Source: Myxococcota bacterium (GTDB lineage Bacteria; Myxococcota_A; UBA9160; PR03). From it: 16,534 bases of DNA. The notes under the pieces are model-generated. The model was not told the origin of the DNA. It made no database searches and saw only the letters and a program-made list of their open reading frames with translations. Location of the stretch: positions 1-16,534 of the forward strand of contig JASJBO010000171.1 of assembly GCA_030066475.1 (NCBI GenBank). The letters are read 5' to 3'. Each line of letters opens with the position of its first letter. Position 1 is the stretch's first letter. Position numbers and translations under genes: made by a program. Shown piece after piece: positions 1-6,452 of the stretch.

Positions 1-239
1 CCGTGCGGCGCCGCCTGGAGCGCGCCGCGGTGGGGCTGCGGGTCGCCGCCGGGCAGCTCGACTCGCTCTCCCCGCTCGCGGTGCTGGGGCGTGGCTACGC
101 CATCGCGCGCCGCGAGCCCGACGGCCGCATCGTGCGTCGGGCCGACGAGGTGGGGGCGGGCGACGCGCTCTCCGTACGCCTCGCCGATGGCGAGATCCGC
201 GTGCGCGTAGAGTCCCGGCGATCCCCGGGATCATCCTAG
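1..239 (+). CDS. xseA: Exonuclease VII large subunit, C-terminal end (partial)
   Basis: This is the last 78-79 codons of the large, catalytic subunit of exonuclease VII, which degrades single-stranded DNA in the cytoplasm. The 5' part lies off the left edge; the frame enters at base 3. The visible tail has an arginine-rich helix followed by the family hallmark LDSLSPLAVLGRGYAI (about residues 20-35 of the visible part) and then a small beta-rich end (ADEVGAGD...VRLADGEIRVRV). In this family the C-terminal segment follows the long coiled coil that binds XseB copies. It ends in TAG, 73 bases before xseB, which encodes its partner subunit. The identification is confident from the hallmark and the neighbour; nothing can be said about the catalytic domain. 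Confidence 0.93.
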   Translation, partial: VRRRLERAAVGLRVAAGQLDSLSPLAVLGRGYAIARREPDGRIVRRADEVGAGDALSVRLADGEIRVRVESRRSPGSS

Positions 240-278
240 AAATGCCTGTTGTTTCGGGGGGTTCGGGCTCCGCTCGCG

Positions 279-306
279 TTGACGAGAGGGGGTGCTGGGC
301 TAGCCT
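279..306 (+). promoter_or_regulatory. Putative sigma70-type promoter of xseB
   Basis: TTGACG (279-284) and TAGCCT (301-306) are separated by exactly 16 bases in the gap after xseA. The same layout recurs upstream of the ErpA-like gene and cysC. The -10 box ends only 6 bases before the xseB ATG at 313, so transcription would be expected to start at about 312-314. That implies a leaderless mRNA, which fits the absence of a Shine-Dalgarno sequence there. No transcript data are available. Confidence 0.5.
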
Positions 307-312
307 CCACGG

Positions 313-579
313 ATGCCGTCGCAGTCCGACAAACGGGACGAGTCCGCGCCCGAGCCGCCGTTCGAGCTCGGTCTGGAGCGCCTCGAGGCGATCGTGGACG
401 GCCTGGAGGGCGGCGATCTGGCGCTGGAGGAGGCGCTGGCGCGCTTCGAGGAGGGCGTGCAGCTCACCCGTCAGCTGGGCGAGCAGCTGACCCGGGCCGA
501 GCAGCGCGTCGACGTGCTGCTCGAGCAGGGCGCGGGGCTGGTCGAGCGGCCGTTCGACGCGCCGGAGGACGACGAGTAG
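313..579 (+). CDS. xseB: Exonuclease VII small subunit
   Basis: An 88-residue protein of the usual XseB size. XseB copies bind the coiled-coil region of XseA to form the active single-strand DNA exonuclease. The sequence has the typical acidic helical-hairpin pattern: FELGLERLEAIVDGLEGGD, then a LEEALARFEEGVQL helix, then a helix with AEQRVDVLL. The first 15 or so residues and the acidic tail (APEDDE) look flexible. The start is ATG 313; no ribosome binding site precedes it, but a well-placed promoter does (279-306), suggesting leaderless expression. The TAG stop overlaps the GTG of ispA by one base (TAGTG), so the two are probably translationally coupled. Confidence 0.95.
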   Translation: MPSQSDKRDESAPEPPFELGLERLEAIVDGLEGGDLALEEALARFEEGVQLTRQLGEQLTRAEQRVDVLLEQGAGLVERPFDAPEDDE

Positions 580-1421
580 TGGACGCGCTGGGGTACCTCT
601 CGGAGCGCGCCGAGCTGGCGGATGCAGCGCTCGAGCGGGCGCTGCCGCCGGCCGACGCGCCCCCGGCCGCGCTCCACGCCGCGATGCGCCACCTCGTCTT
701 CCCGGGCGGCAAGCGGCTCCGCCCGGCGCTGGCCTTCGCGGGTGCCGAGGCGGTCGGAGCTCCGCCCGAGCGCGCGCTGCCGGCGGCGGTCGCGGTGGAG
801 CTGCTCCACACCTACTCGCTGATCCACGACGATCTGCCCTGCATGGACGACGACGCGCTGCGCCGCGGGCGTCCCACGGTCCACGTGGCGTTCGGAGAGT
901 CGACCGCGGTGCTGGCCGGCAATGCGCTCCAGACGGCCGCCTTCGAGGCGCTGGTGCAGCCCTCCGGTCAGCACTCGCCCGAGCGCCTGCTGGCTGCGGC
1001 GCGGACCCTGACCCGGGCGGTGGGATCGCTCGGTCTGATCGGCGGTCAGGTCGACGACCTCGCGATGGCCCCGGGCGCCGCGAGCGCCGAGGCGGTCGAG
1101 TCCGTCCACCTGCGCAAGACCGCGGCGCTGATCGACGCGGCGGTCGTCGCCGGGGCGCTGCTGGGCGGTGCCGACGCGACCGGGCTCGAGCGGCTGAACC
1201 GCTACGGGCTCTCCGTGGGGCTGGCGTTCCAGATCGCCGACGACCTGATCGACCGCGACGACGGCGAGGCGTGCTCGCTGGTCGCGGCGCTGGGCGCCGA
1301 CGCCGCGCGCCGACGCGCCGCGTCGCTGGTGGGCGAGGCGCAGGCGGCCCTCGACGCCTTCGGACCTGCTGCCGAGCCGCTCCGCGAGCTGGCCCGCTTC
1401 GCTGTGTGGAGGGATCGATGA
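579..1421 (+). CDS. ispA: Polyprenyl (farnesyl/geranylgeranyl) diphosphate synthase
   Basis: A 280-residue short-chain trans-prenyltransferase that condenses IPP with allylic diphosphates in the cytoplasm. It has GGKRLRP (43-49), the first aspartate-rich motif DDLPCMD (84-90) preceded by LIH, GGQVDD (155-160), LRKTAAL (178-184) and FQIADDLID (217-225) as second aspartate-rich motif. After the second motif the usual glycine/lysine-rich loop of about 15 residues is missing: DDLIDRDDGEACSL runs directly into the next helix. The GTG start at 579 is chosen because it overlaps the xseB stop, has GGAGGA at 564-569, and gives a normal N-terminus; an open stretch back to 249 is only a shadow of xseB. 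Product chain length (C15 or C20) cannot be told with certainty. The stop overlaps the dxs ATG (ATGA). Confidence 0.93.
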   Translation: MDALGYLSERAELADAALERALPPADAPPAALHAAMRHLVFPGGKRLRPALAFAGAEAVGAPPERALPAAVAVELLHTYSLIHDDLPCMDDDALRRGRPTVHVAFGESTAVLAGNALQTAAFEALVQPSGQHSPERLLAAARTLTRAVGSLGLIGGQVDDLAMAPGAASAEAVESVHLRKTAALIDAAVVAGALLGGADATGLERLNRYGLSVGLAFQIADDLIDRDDGEACSLVAALGADAARRRAASLVGEAQAALDAFGPAAEPLRELARFAVWRDR

Positions 1422-3307
1422 GCGACAAGCTGCTGAAGCGGATCCAGAGCCCGGCAGACCTGCGCGCGTTGCCCGCCGAAGACGTGCCGCGCGTGGCGGA
1501 GGAGCTGCGCGAGGAGATCGTCCACCGCGTCTCGCGCACCGGCGGCCACCTGGCGTCGAGCCTGGGCGCCGTCGAGCTGATCACCGCGATCCACTACGTG
1601 TTCGACACGCCCACCGACCGGCTCGTGCTCGACGTCGGCCACCAGGGCTATCCGCACAAGATGCTGACCGGCCGGCGCGAGGCGTTCGAGGCGATCGGCC
1701 AGGCGGACGGCATCGGCAAGTTCCTGCGCCGTGGCGAGTCGCCCTACGACCACTTCGGCGCCGGCCACGCCGGCACCTCGATCTCGGCCGCCCTGGGCAT
1801 CGCGCGCGCCAAGCAGCACCGCGGCGAGCCGGGCTGCGCCATCGCGCTGATCGGCGACGGGGGGATGACCAGCGGCATGGCGTTCGAGGCGCTCAACCAC
1901 GCCGGCGAGCTCAAGCAGAAGAACCTGGTGGTGGTGCTCAACGACAACGAGATGTCGATCGCTCCGAACGTGGGGGCGCTCTCCTCGTTCCTGTCGCGCA
2001 AGATGTCGAAGCCGCTGGTGCGCCGGCTCAAGAGCTACGCGAAGGAGTTCCTGGCCTCGCTGCCCGGGCCCGACATGGTGCACTGGGCGCACAAGGCCGA
2101 GGAGTCGTTCAAGGTCTTCATCACGCCGGGGCTGCTGTTCGAGGCCTTCGGCTTCCGCTACGTGGGCGCGATCCAGGGCAACCACATCGACGACGTCGTC
2201 GAGACCATGACCAACGTGCGCCGCATGCTCGAGGGTGGGGAGGGGCCGATCCTGATCCACGCGCTCACCGCCAAGGGCTACGGCTACGCCCCGGCCGAGA
2301 GGGATCCGTTCAAGTACCACGGGGTCACGCCCTTCGAGGTGGGCTCGGGCGAGATGGCCAAGAAGGGCGCCGGGCCGCCGTCCTACACGCGCGTCTTCGC
2401 CGACACCCTGATCGAGCTGGCCAACCAGGACGATCGGATCGTCGGCATCACGGCGGCGATGCCCGACGGCACCGGGCTCGACCGCTTCCAGCAGGCCCAC
2501 CCCGAGCGCTTCTACGACGTCGGGATCGCCGAGCAGCACGCCGTCACCTTCGCCGCCGGACTGGCGACCGAAGGCATGAAGCCGGTCGCCACGATCTACT
2601 CGACGTTCCTCCAGCGCGCCTTCGACCAGGTCGTGCACGACGTCTGCGTCCAGAACCTCGACGTGACCTTCGCGCTCGACCGCGCCGGCCTGGTGGGCGC
2701 CGACGGCGCGACGCACCAGGGCTTCTACGACCACGGCTACCTGCGCATGCTGCCCAACATGGTCGTGATGGCGCCCAAGGACGAGAACGAGCTGCGGCAC
2801 ATGCTGCGCACCGCGATCGAGCACCCGGGCCCGGCGGCGGTGCGCTACCCGCGCGGCGCCGGCTTCGGCGTGCCGCTCGATCCCCGCACCAAGACGCTGC
2901 CGATCGGCGAGGCGGAGCTGCTGCGCGACGGCGACGACGTGCTGGTCGTCGCGATCGGTCGCCCCACCCATCCGGCGCTCGAGGCGGCGGCCGAGCTGGC
3001 CTCGCAGGGCGTCTCGGCCGCCGTGCTGAACGCCCGCTTCGTGAAGCCGCTGGACGTCGAGCGGGTCGCGGCGCTCGCGCGGCGCTGTCGCGCGGTGCTC
3101 ACGGTCGAGGAGGCGGCCGGGATGGGCGGCTTCGGCAGTGCCGTGCTCGAGGCGCTGGCCGCCGCCGGGGTCGCGGTGCCGGTCCAGTGCCTGGCGATTC
3201 CCGACCGCGTGATCGAGCACGGCAGCCCCGACGCCTTCCGGGCCGCGCTGGGGCTGGACGCGCCCGGCATCGCGCGGGCGGCGCTCGCGCTGCTCGGCCG
3301 CTCCTGA
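1418..3307 (+). CDS. dxs: 1-deoxy-D-xylulose-5-phosphate synthase
   Basis: A 629-residue thiamine-diphosphate enzyme that joins pyruvate and glyceraldehyde 3-phosphate, the first step of the MEP isoprenoid pathway. It has GGHLASSLG (42-50), DVGHQGYPHKMLTGR (72-86), the TPP/Mg motif starting GDGGMTSGMAFEALN (146-160) and ending NDN (175-177), MSIAPNVGALS, the catalytic-Glu motif GIAEQHAV (369-376) in the pyrimidine domain, and AGLVGADGATHQGFYD (423-438). The C-terminal transketolase domain runs from about 495 to 629. Length and all core motifs are normal. The start at 1418 has GGAGGG at 1408-1413 and sits in an ATGA overlap with ispA, whose product pathway it feeds. Confidence 0.97.
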   Translation: MSDKLLKRIQSPADLRALPAEDVPRVAEELREEIVHRVSRTGGHLASSLGAVELITAIHYVFDTPTDRLVLDVGHQGYPHKMLTGRREAFEAIGQADGIGKFLRRGESPYDHFGAGHAGTSISAALGIARAKQHRGEPGCAIALIGDGGMTSGMAFEALNHAGELKQKNLVVVLNDNEMSIAPNVGALSSFLSRKMSKPLVRRLKSYAKEFLASLPGPDMVHWAHKAEESFKVFITPGLLFEAFGFRYVGAIQGNHIDDVVETMTNVRRMLEGGEGPILIHALTAKGYGYAPAERDPFKYHGVTPFEVGSGEMAKKGAGPPSYTRVFADTLIELANQDDRIVGITAAMPDGTGLDRFQQAHPERFYDVGIAEQHAVTFAAGLATEGMKPVATIYSTFLQRAFDQVVHDVCVQNLDVTFALDRAGLVGADGATHQGFYDHGYLRMLPNMVVMAPKDENELRHMLRTAIEHPGPAAVRYPRGAGFGVPLDPRTKTLPIGEAELLRDGDDVLVVAIGRPTHPALEAAAELASQGVSAAVLNARFVKPLDVERVAALARRCRAVLTVEEAAGMGGFGSAVLEALAAAGVAVPVQCLAIPDRVIEHGSPDAFRAALGLDAPGIARAALALLGRS

Positions 3308-4059
3308 GCCGGCAGCCCGGCGCCTCCGCCGCCCGGCTCGACGAGCGGCTGCTCGCGGCGGGCCTCGCCGAGAGCCGCAGCGAGGCCCAGGCCCTGATCC
3401 GGACCGGCCGGGTGCTGGTCGACGACGTGCCCGTCGAGAAGCCCGGCACCCGGGTGCGCGCCGGTGCTGCGCTGCGCGTGCGCGGCGAGCGGCGTCGCTT
3501 CGTCTCGCGCGGCGGCGACAAGCTCGCCGGGGCGCTCGACGACCTCGGCCTCGATCCCACCGGTCTGTGCTGCGTGGACCTGGGCGCCTCGACCGGGGGC
3601 TTCTGCGACTGCCTGCTCCAGCGAGGCGCGCGCCTCGTGGTGGCGATCGACGTGGGCTACGGGCAGCTCCACCCGAAGCTGCGCGCCGACCCGCGGGTCG
3701 ACGTGCGCGAGCGCACCAATGCGCGGCACCTCGAGGCCGGCGACCTGCCCGCGGACGTCGCGCTGGCCACCGGCGACGTCTCGTTCATCTCGCTGCGCCT
3801 GCTCTTGCCGGCCCTCGTGCGCGCGGCCCCACGTGCCGATTGGCTGTTGCTGGTGAAGCCGCAGTTCGAGGTCGGGCGGGACCAGGTCGGCAAGGGCGGG
3901 GTGGTGCGCGACGACGCGCTGCGCGCCCGGGCGGTGGCCGACGTGCGTGCGGCCGCCGAGGCGCACGGCTGGGAGGCCGCCGGCGAGGCCGAGAGCCAGG
4001 TGCCGGGCCCCAAGGGGAATCGAGAGGTGTTCCTGTACCTGCGCGCTCCCTGCCGTTGA
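3304..4059 (+). CDS. tlyA: TlyA-family rRNA 2'-O-methyltransferase (S4 + FtsJ-like domains)
   Basis: TlyA proteins are cytoplasmic SAM-dependent methyltransferases that 2'-O-methylate rRNA; older annotations call them hemolysins. An S4 RNA-binding domain covers about residues 11-60 (RLDERLLAAGL...SRSEAQALI...GRVLVDD). The Rossmann methyltransferase follows, with FVSRGGDKLAGALD (67-80), DLGASTGGFCDCLLQ (92-106), DVGYGQL (116-122), GDVSFISLRLLLPAL (157-171), LVKPQFEVGR (183-192) and GPKGNREVFLYL. K73, D158, K185 and E241 are candidates for the K-D-K-E set of this fold. The start is unusual: no ATG/GTG/TTG lies between GTG 3187, deep inside dxs, and the S4 domain. CTG 3304 (CTGA overlap with the dxs stop) gives MSRQPGASAARLDERL and a 251-residue protein of normal size. 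Function is confident; the start is not. Confidence 0.88.
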   Translation: MSRQPGASAARLDERLLAAGLAESRSEAQALIRTGRVLVDDVPVEKPGTRVRAGAALRVRGERRRFVSRGGDKLAGALDDLGLDPTGLCCVDLGASTGGFCDCLLQRGARLVVAIDVGYGQLHPKLRADPRVDVRERTNARHLEAGDLPADVALATGDVSFISLRLLLPALVRAAPRADWLLLVKPQFEVGRDQVGKGGVVRDDALRARAVADVRAAAEAHGWEAAGEAESQVPGPKGNREVFLYLRAPCR

Positions 4060-4083
4060 CGCCCCGGGGGCCGCGCTTACCCT
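4056..4083 (+). promoter_or_regulatory. Putative promoter for the Fe-S gene pair
   Basis: TTGACG (4056-4061), 16 bases, then TACCCT (4078-4083). The -35 hexamer contains the TGA stop codon of the TlyA gene (4057-4059). Transcription would start near 4090, leaving a leader of about 60 bases before the Fe-S carrier gene. The same spacing and a near-identical -10 occur upstream of xseB and cysC. Confidence 0.5.
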
Positions 4084-4152
4084 CTGCACACTTGCACCCG
4101 CGCGCCGAGCACGGGCCTGTCGGGTGGCCAGTCGGGAGCCATGGAGGACCGC

Positions 4153-4485
4153 ATGGAGATCATCGAGTTGACCGATTCGGCCAGCGAGCGGGTCCGCGAC
4201 CTGCTCGATCGCGAGGGCAAGCTCGCGAGCCACGGCCTGCGGCTGAAGGTCGTGGGCGGCGGCTGCTCCGGGCTCTCCTACCAGCTCGGCTTCGACGACC
4301 AGATCACCGACAACGACAACGAGTTCCATGCCGGCGAGGTCCGCGTCATCGTGGACGACAAGAGCGCCGTGTACCTGGCCGGAACCACCCTCGACTACGT
4401 CGACACCCTCCAGGAGTCCGGCTTCAAGATCGAGAACCCGAACGCCAGGAGCACCTGCGGCTGCGGCCAGAGCTTCGGAGCCTAG
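4153..4485 (+). CDS. erpA: A-type iron-sulfur carrier protein (ErpA/IscA/SufA family)
   Basis: A 110-residue HesB/IscA-fold protein that receives and delivers Fe-S clusters to apoproteins in the cytoplasm. The three cluster-ligand cysteines are present: C38 in GGGCSGLSYQL, and C102 and C104 in the C-terminal TCGCGQSFGA. Acidic NEFHAGEVRVIVDDKSAVYL and GTTLDYVD match the family core. I prefer the ATG at 4153 over the one at 4141 because GGAGG (4143-4147) sits 5 bases before it; the upstream ATG is part of that ribosome binding site. The erpA symbol is the closest of three similar paralogue names and is tentative. The next open frame, a cysteine desulfurase, is the sulfur supplier in Fe-S assembly and continues in the same frame directly after the TAG. 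Confidence 0.93.
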   Translation: MEIIELTDSASERVRDLLDREGKLASHGLRLKVVGGGCSGLSYQLGFDDQITDNDNEFHAGEVRVIVDDKSAVYLAGTTLDYVDTLQESGFKIENPNARSTCGCGQSFGA

Positions 4486-4503
4486 GCCGCGACCTCCCCT
4501 CCG

Positions 4504-5670
4504 ATCTACCTCGACCACCACGCCACCACGCCGGTGGACGCGCGGGTGCTCGGGGCCATGCTCCCGTATTTCCGCGACGACTTCGGCAACGCCGCGAGCC
4601 GCAGTCACGCCTTCGGCTGGCGCGCGGAGGCCGCCGTCGAGCTGGCGCGCGAGGCGCTGGCGAGCGCGATCGGGGCGGGCTCCGAGCGCGAGATCGTGTT
4701 CACGAGCGGGGCCACCGAGAGCAACAACCTGGCGCTGCTCGGCGTCGCCCGTGCCGGGCGAGCGGATCGCGACCACGTCGTCACCGTCGCCACCGAGCAC
4801 TCCGCGGTACTCGACCCGTGCCGGGCGCTCGCGGCCCAGGGCTTCGAGGTGACCGTCCTGCCGGTGGATCCGCAGGGCCTGGTCGACCCCGACGACGTCG
4901 AGCGGGCGCTCACCGATCGCACGGCGCTGGTCTCGGTGATGGCGGCCAACAACGAGATCGGCGTGCTCCAGCCTCTCGACGAGATCGGCCGCCGCTGCCG
5001 CGCGCGCGGTGTGCTGCTGCACAGCGACGCGGCCCAGGCGGTCGGCAAGGTGCCCCTGGACGTCGGCGCGCTGCCGATCGACCTGCTCTCGTTCACGGCG
5101 CACAAGCTGTACGGGCCCAAGGGCGTCGGCGCTCTCTGGGTGCGCCCGGGGCGGCCGCGGATCCGACTCGAGCCGCTGCAGTACGGTGGCGGGCACGAGC
5201 GGGGACTGCGCTCGGGCACGCTGCCGGTGCCGCTGATCGTGGGCTTCGGCCGCGCGGTGGAGATCGCGGTGGCCGAGCGCGAGGCGGAGGCGAAGCGGCT
5301 CGCGGGGCTGCGCGACCACCTGCTGCGGCTGCTGCAGGCCGGCATGCCCGCCCGCGTCGGAGTGAACGGCCATCCCACGCGCCGGCTGCCGGGAAACCTC
5401 AACGTGCGCATCGAGGGCGTCGACGCGGACGCGCTGATCGCGGCCCTCGGCGACCTGGCCCTCTCGACCGGGTCGGCCTGCTCCTCGGCCGACCCGCGCC
5501 CGAGCCACGTCCTCAAGGGGCTCGGTTTGCCGGACGATGCGGTACGAGGCTCGATCCGCATCGGGCTCGGGAGGGACAACAGCCAGGCGGAGGTCGAGCG
5601 CGCAGCCGAGCGCCTGATCGAAGAGGTCCGGCACCTGCAGGCGGCGCGGACTCCCGCGCGGCCGGCGTAG
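4504..5670 (+). CDS. Cysteine desulfurase, NifS/IscS type (no canonical start codon)
   Basis: A PLP-dependent enzyme that takes sulfur from L-cysteine as an enzyme persulfide for Fe-S cluster assembly. The conserved N-terminal motif IYLDHHATTP begins at 4504. Other landmarks are TSGATESNNLAL (from about 4705), ATEHSAVL, VMAANNEIGVLQPL, HSDAAQAVGK, the PLP-lysine motif SFTAHKLYGPKG (Lys codon 5104-5106), RSGTLPVPLIVGF, and the catalytic-cysteine loop STGSACSSADPRPSHVL (Cys codon 5479-5481). It ends without the IscS-type C-terminal tail that contacts IscU. Between the upstream TAG (4483-4485) and 4504 there is no ATG, GTG or TTG; the first is GTG 4534, which would delete the conserved motif. 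A GGAG at 4477-4480 could support initiation at about 4486-4492 on a non-AUG codon, or the TAG may be read through. Enzyme identity is secure; the 5' end is unresolved. Confidence 0.9.
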   Translation: MYLDHHATTPVDARVLGAMLPYFRDDFGNAASRSHAFGWRAEAAVELAREALASAIGAGSEREIVFTSGATESNNLALLGVARAGRADRDHVVTVATEHSAVLDPCRALAAQGFEVTVLPVDPQGLVDPDDVERALTDRTALVSVMAANNEIGVLQPLDEIGRRCRARGVLLHSDAAQAVGKVPLDVGALPIDLLSFTAHKLYGPKGVGALWVRPGRPRIRLEPLQYGGGHERGLRSGTLPVPLIVGFGRAVEIAVAEREAEAKRLAGLRDHLLRLLQAGMPARVGVNGHPTRRLPGNLNVRIEGVDADALIAALGDLALSTGSACSSADPRPSHVLKGLGLPDDAVRGSIRIGLGRDNSQAEVERAAERLIEEVRHLQAARTPARPA

Positions 5671-5678
5671 CGCCGCCC

Positions 5679-5706
5679 TCGACACGGATCGGCACCCCGC
5701 TACCCT
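5679..5706 (+). promoter_or_regulatory. Putative promoter of the cysC operon
   Basis: TCGACA (5679-5684), 16 bases, then TACCCT (5701-5706), nearly identical to the promoter before the Fe-S carrier gene, including the same -10 hexamer. A start near 5713 would leave a leader of about 130 bases to the preferred cysC GTG. The leader (5713-5840) is less GC-biased than the genes. I see no known riboswitch motif in it. Confidence 0.45.
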
Positions 5707-5840
5707 CGCCAACACCCCGGCCAGGGCTCGGACGGGCCCGGAAACCTCCGGAATATCGAGGGAAATCGGATATGGCTCACGGCCCTCCTCCCGGCCCGCC
5801 AGCTCCGCAACCAGGGTGGATCGAGAGACGGACAGCGGAA

Positions 5841-6452
5841 GTGACGGAACAGCGCGCGACCAACATCACCTGGCACGAGGCCCACGTCGGACGCGAGGAC
5901 CGCGAGCGACTGCTCGGGCAGAAGGGCGTGACGGTGTGGCTGACCGGCCTCTCGGGCTCGGGCAAGTCGACCGTCGCCGTGGCCGCCGAGAAGGCGCTGA
6001 TCGATCGGGGCCGCGCCGCCTACGTGCTCGACGGCGACAACGTCCGCCACGGCCTCAACAAGAACCTCGGCTTCTCGCCCGAGGACCGCACCGAGAACAT
6101 CCGCCGCATCGGCGAGGTCGCCAAGCTGTTCACCGACGCGGGCGTGATCGTGTTCACCTCGTTCATCTCGCCCTACCGGGCCGACCGCGACCTGGTGCGC
6201 GAGATCCACGACGCCGGGCGCTTCGTCGAGGTGCACGTGGCCGCCGAGCTCGAGACCTGCGAGCAGCGCGACGTGAAGGGGCTCTACCAGAAGGCGCGCG
6301 CCGGCGAGATCCCCGAGTTCACCGGGATCTCGGCCCCCTACGAGGCGCCGGAGAAGCCGGAGCTGGTGCTCGACACGAACGACCAGAGCGTCGAGGAGAG
6401 CACCGCGCAGCTCGTCGGCTATCTCGAGGAACAGGGCTACCTCTCGTCGTGA
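5841..6452 (+). CDS. cysC: Adenylylsulfate (APS) kinase
   Basis: A cytoplasmic kinase that phosphorylates APS to PAPS with ATP, giving activated sulfate for assimilation or sulfotransfer. As read here it has 203 residues, the normal CysC length. It has the P-loop GLSGSGKST (36-44), DGDNVRHGLNKNLGFS (64-79), RTENIRRIGEVAKLF, FISPYRADRDLVREI (108-122) with the family's active-site serine region, and DVKGLYQKARAGEIPEFTGI (144-163). The GTG start gives VTEQRATNITWHE, the usual family beginning. An in-frame ATG at 5772 with a GAGGG (5758-5762) would add 23 proline-rich residues, but those codons (gct, cct, cca, caa, aga, aca) are unlike the rest of the window, so I read them as leader. No cysD/N or sulfotransferase is visible. 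It overlaps the next gene by GTGA. Confidence 0.93.
   Translation: MTEQRATNITWHEAHVGREDRERLLGQKGVTVWLTGLSGSGKSTVAVAAEKALIDRGRAAYVLDGDNVRHGLNKNLGFSPEDRTENIRRIGEVAKLFTDAGVIVFTSFISPYRADRDLVREIHDAGRFVEVHVAAELETCEQRDVKGLYQKARAGEIPEFTGISAPYEAPEKPELVLDTNDQSVEESTAQLVGYLEEQGYLSS

Noticed and set aside
240..312. Possible intrinsic terminator after xseA
   Set aside because: G-rich stretches are present but no stem followed by a T-run; the same is true of the other three gaps.
249..578. N-terminal extension of the prenyl synthase back to 249
   Set aside because: The extension is Arg/Ala/Gly-rich and lies in another frame of xseB. GTG 579 has a ribosome binding site and gives a normal family N-terminus.
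1202..3220. A 672-codon minus-strand open frame opposite dxs
   Set aside because: It lies wholly within a gene with full family motifs; composition is that of an antisense shadow.
4483..4485. TAG recoded as an amino acid throughout the genome
   Set aside because: TAG also ends xseA, xseB, the desulfurase and the binding protein at normal C-termini, so TAG works as an ordinary stop here. Any readthrough would be local.
4486..4533. Treating the desulfurase as N-terminally truncated and starting at GTG 4534
   Set aside because: The conserved IYLDHHATTP motif is intact in frame just upstream, so the coding sequence extends beyond 4534 despite the missing start codon.
2845..5715. A 956-codon open frame on the minus strand opposite dxs, tlyA and the Fe-S genes
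   Set aside because: Long antisense frames are expected in very GC-rich DNA. This one spans several recognised genes and encodes low-complexity Arg/Ala/His-rich sequence with no motif.
3567..5771. Open frame running from 3567 into cysC, which would make a very long fusion
   Set aside because: It passes through tlyA and both Fe-S genes out of frame and is Arg/Pro-rich. The family N-terminus and the codon-use change place the real start at 5841.
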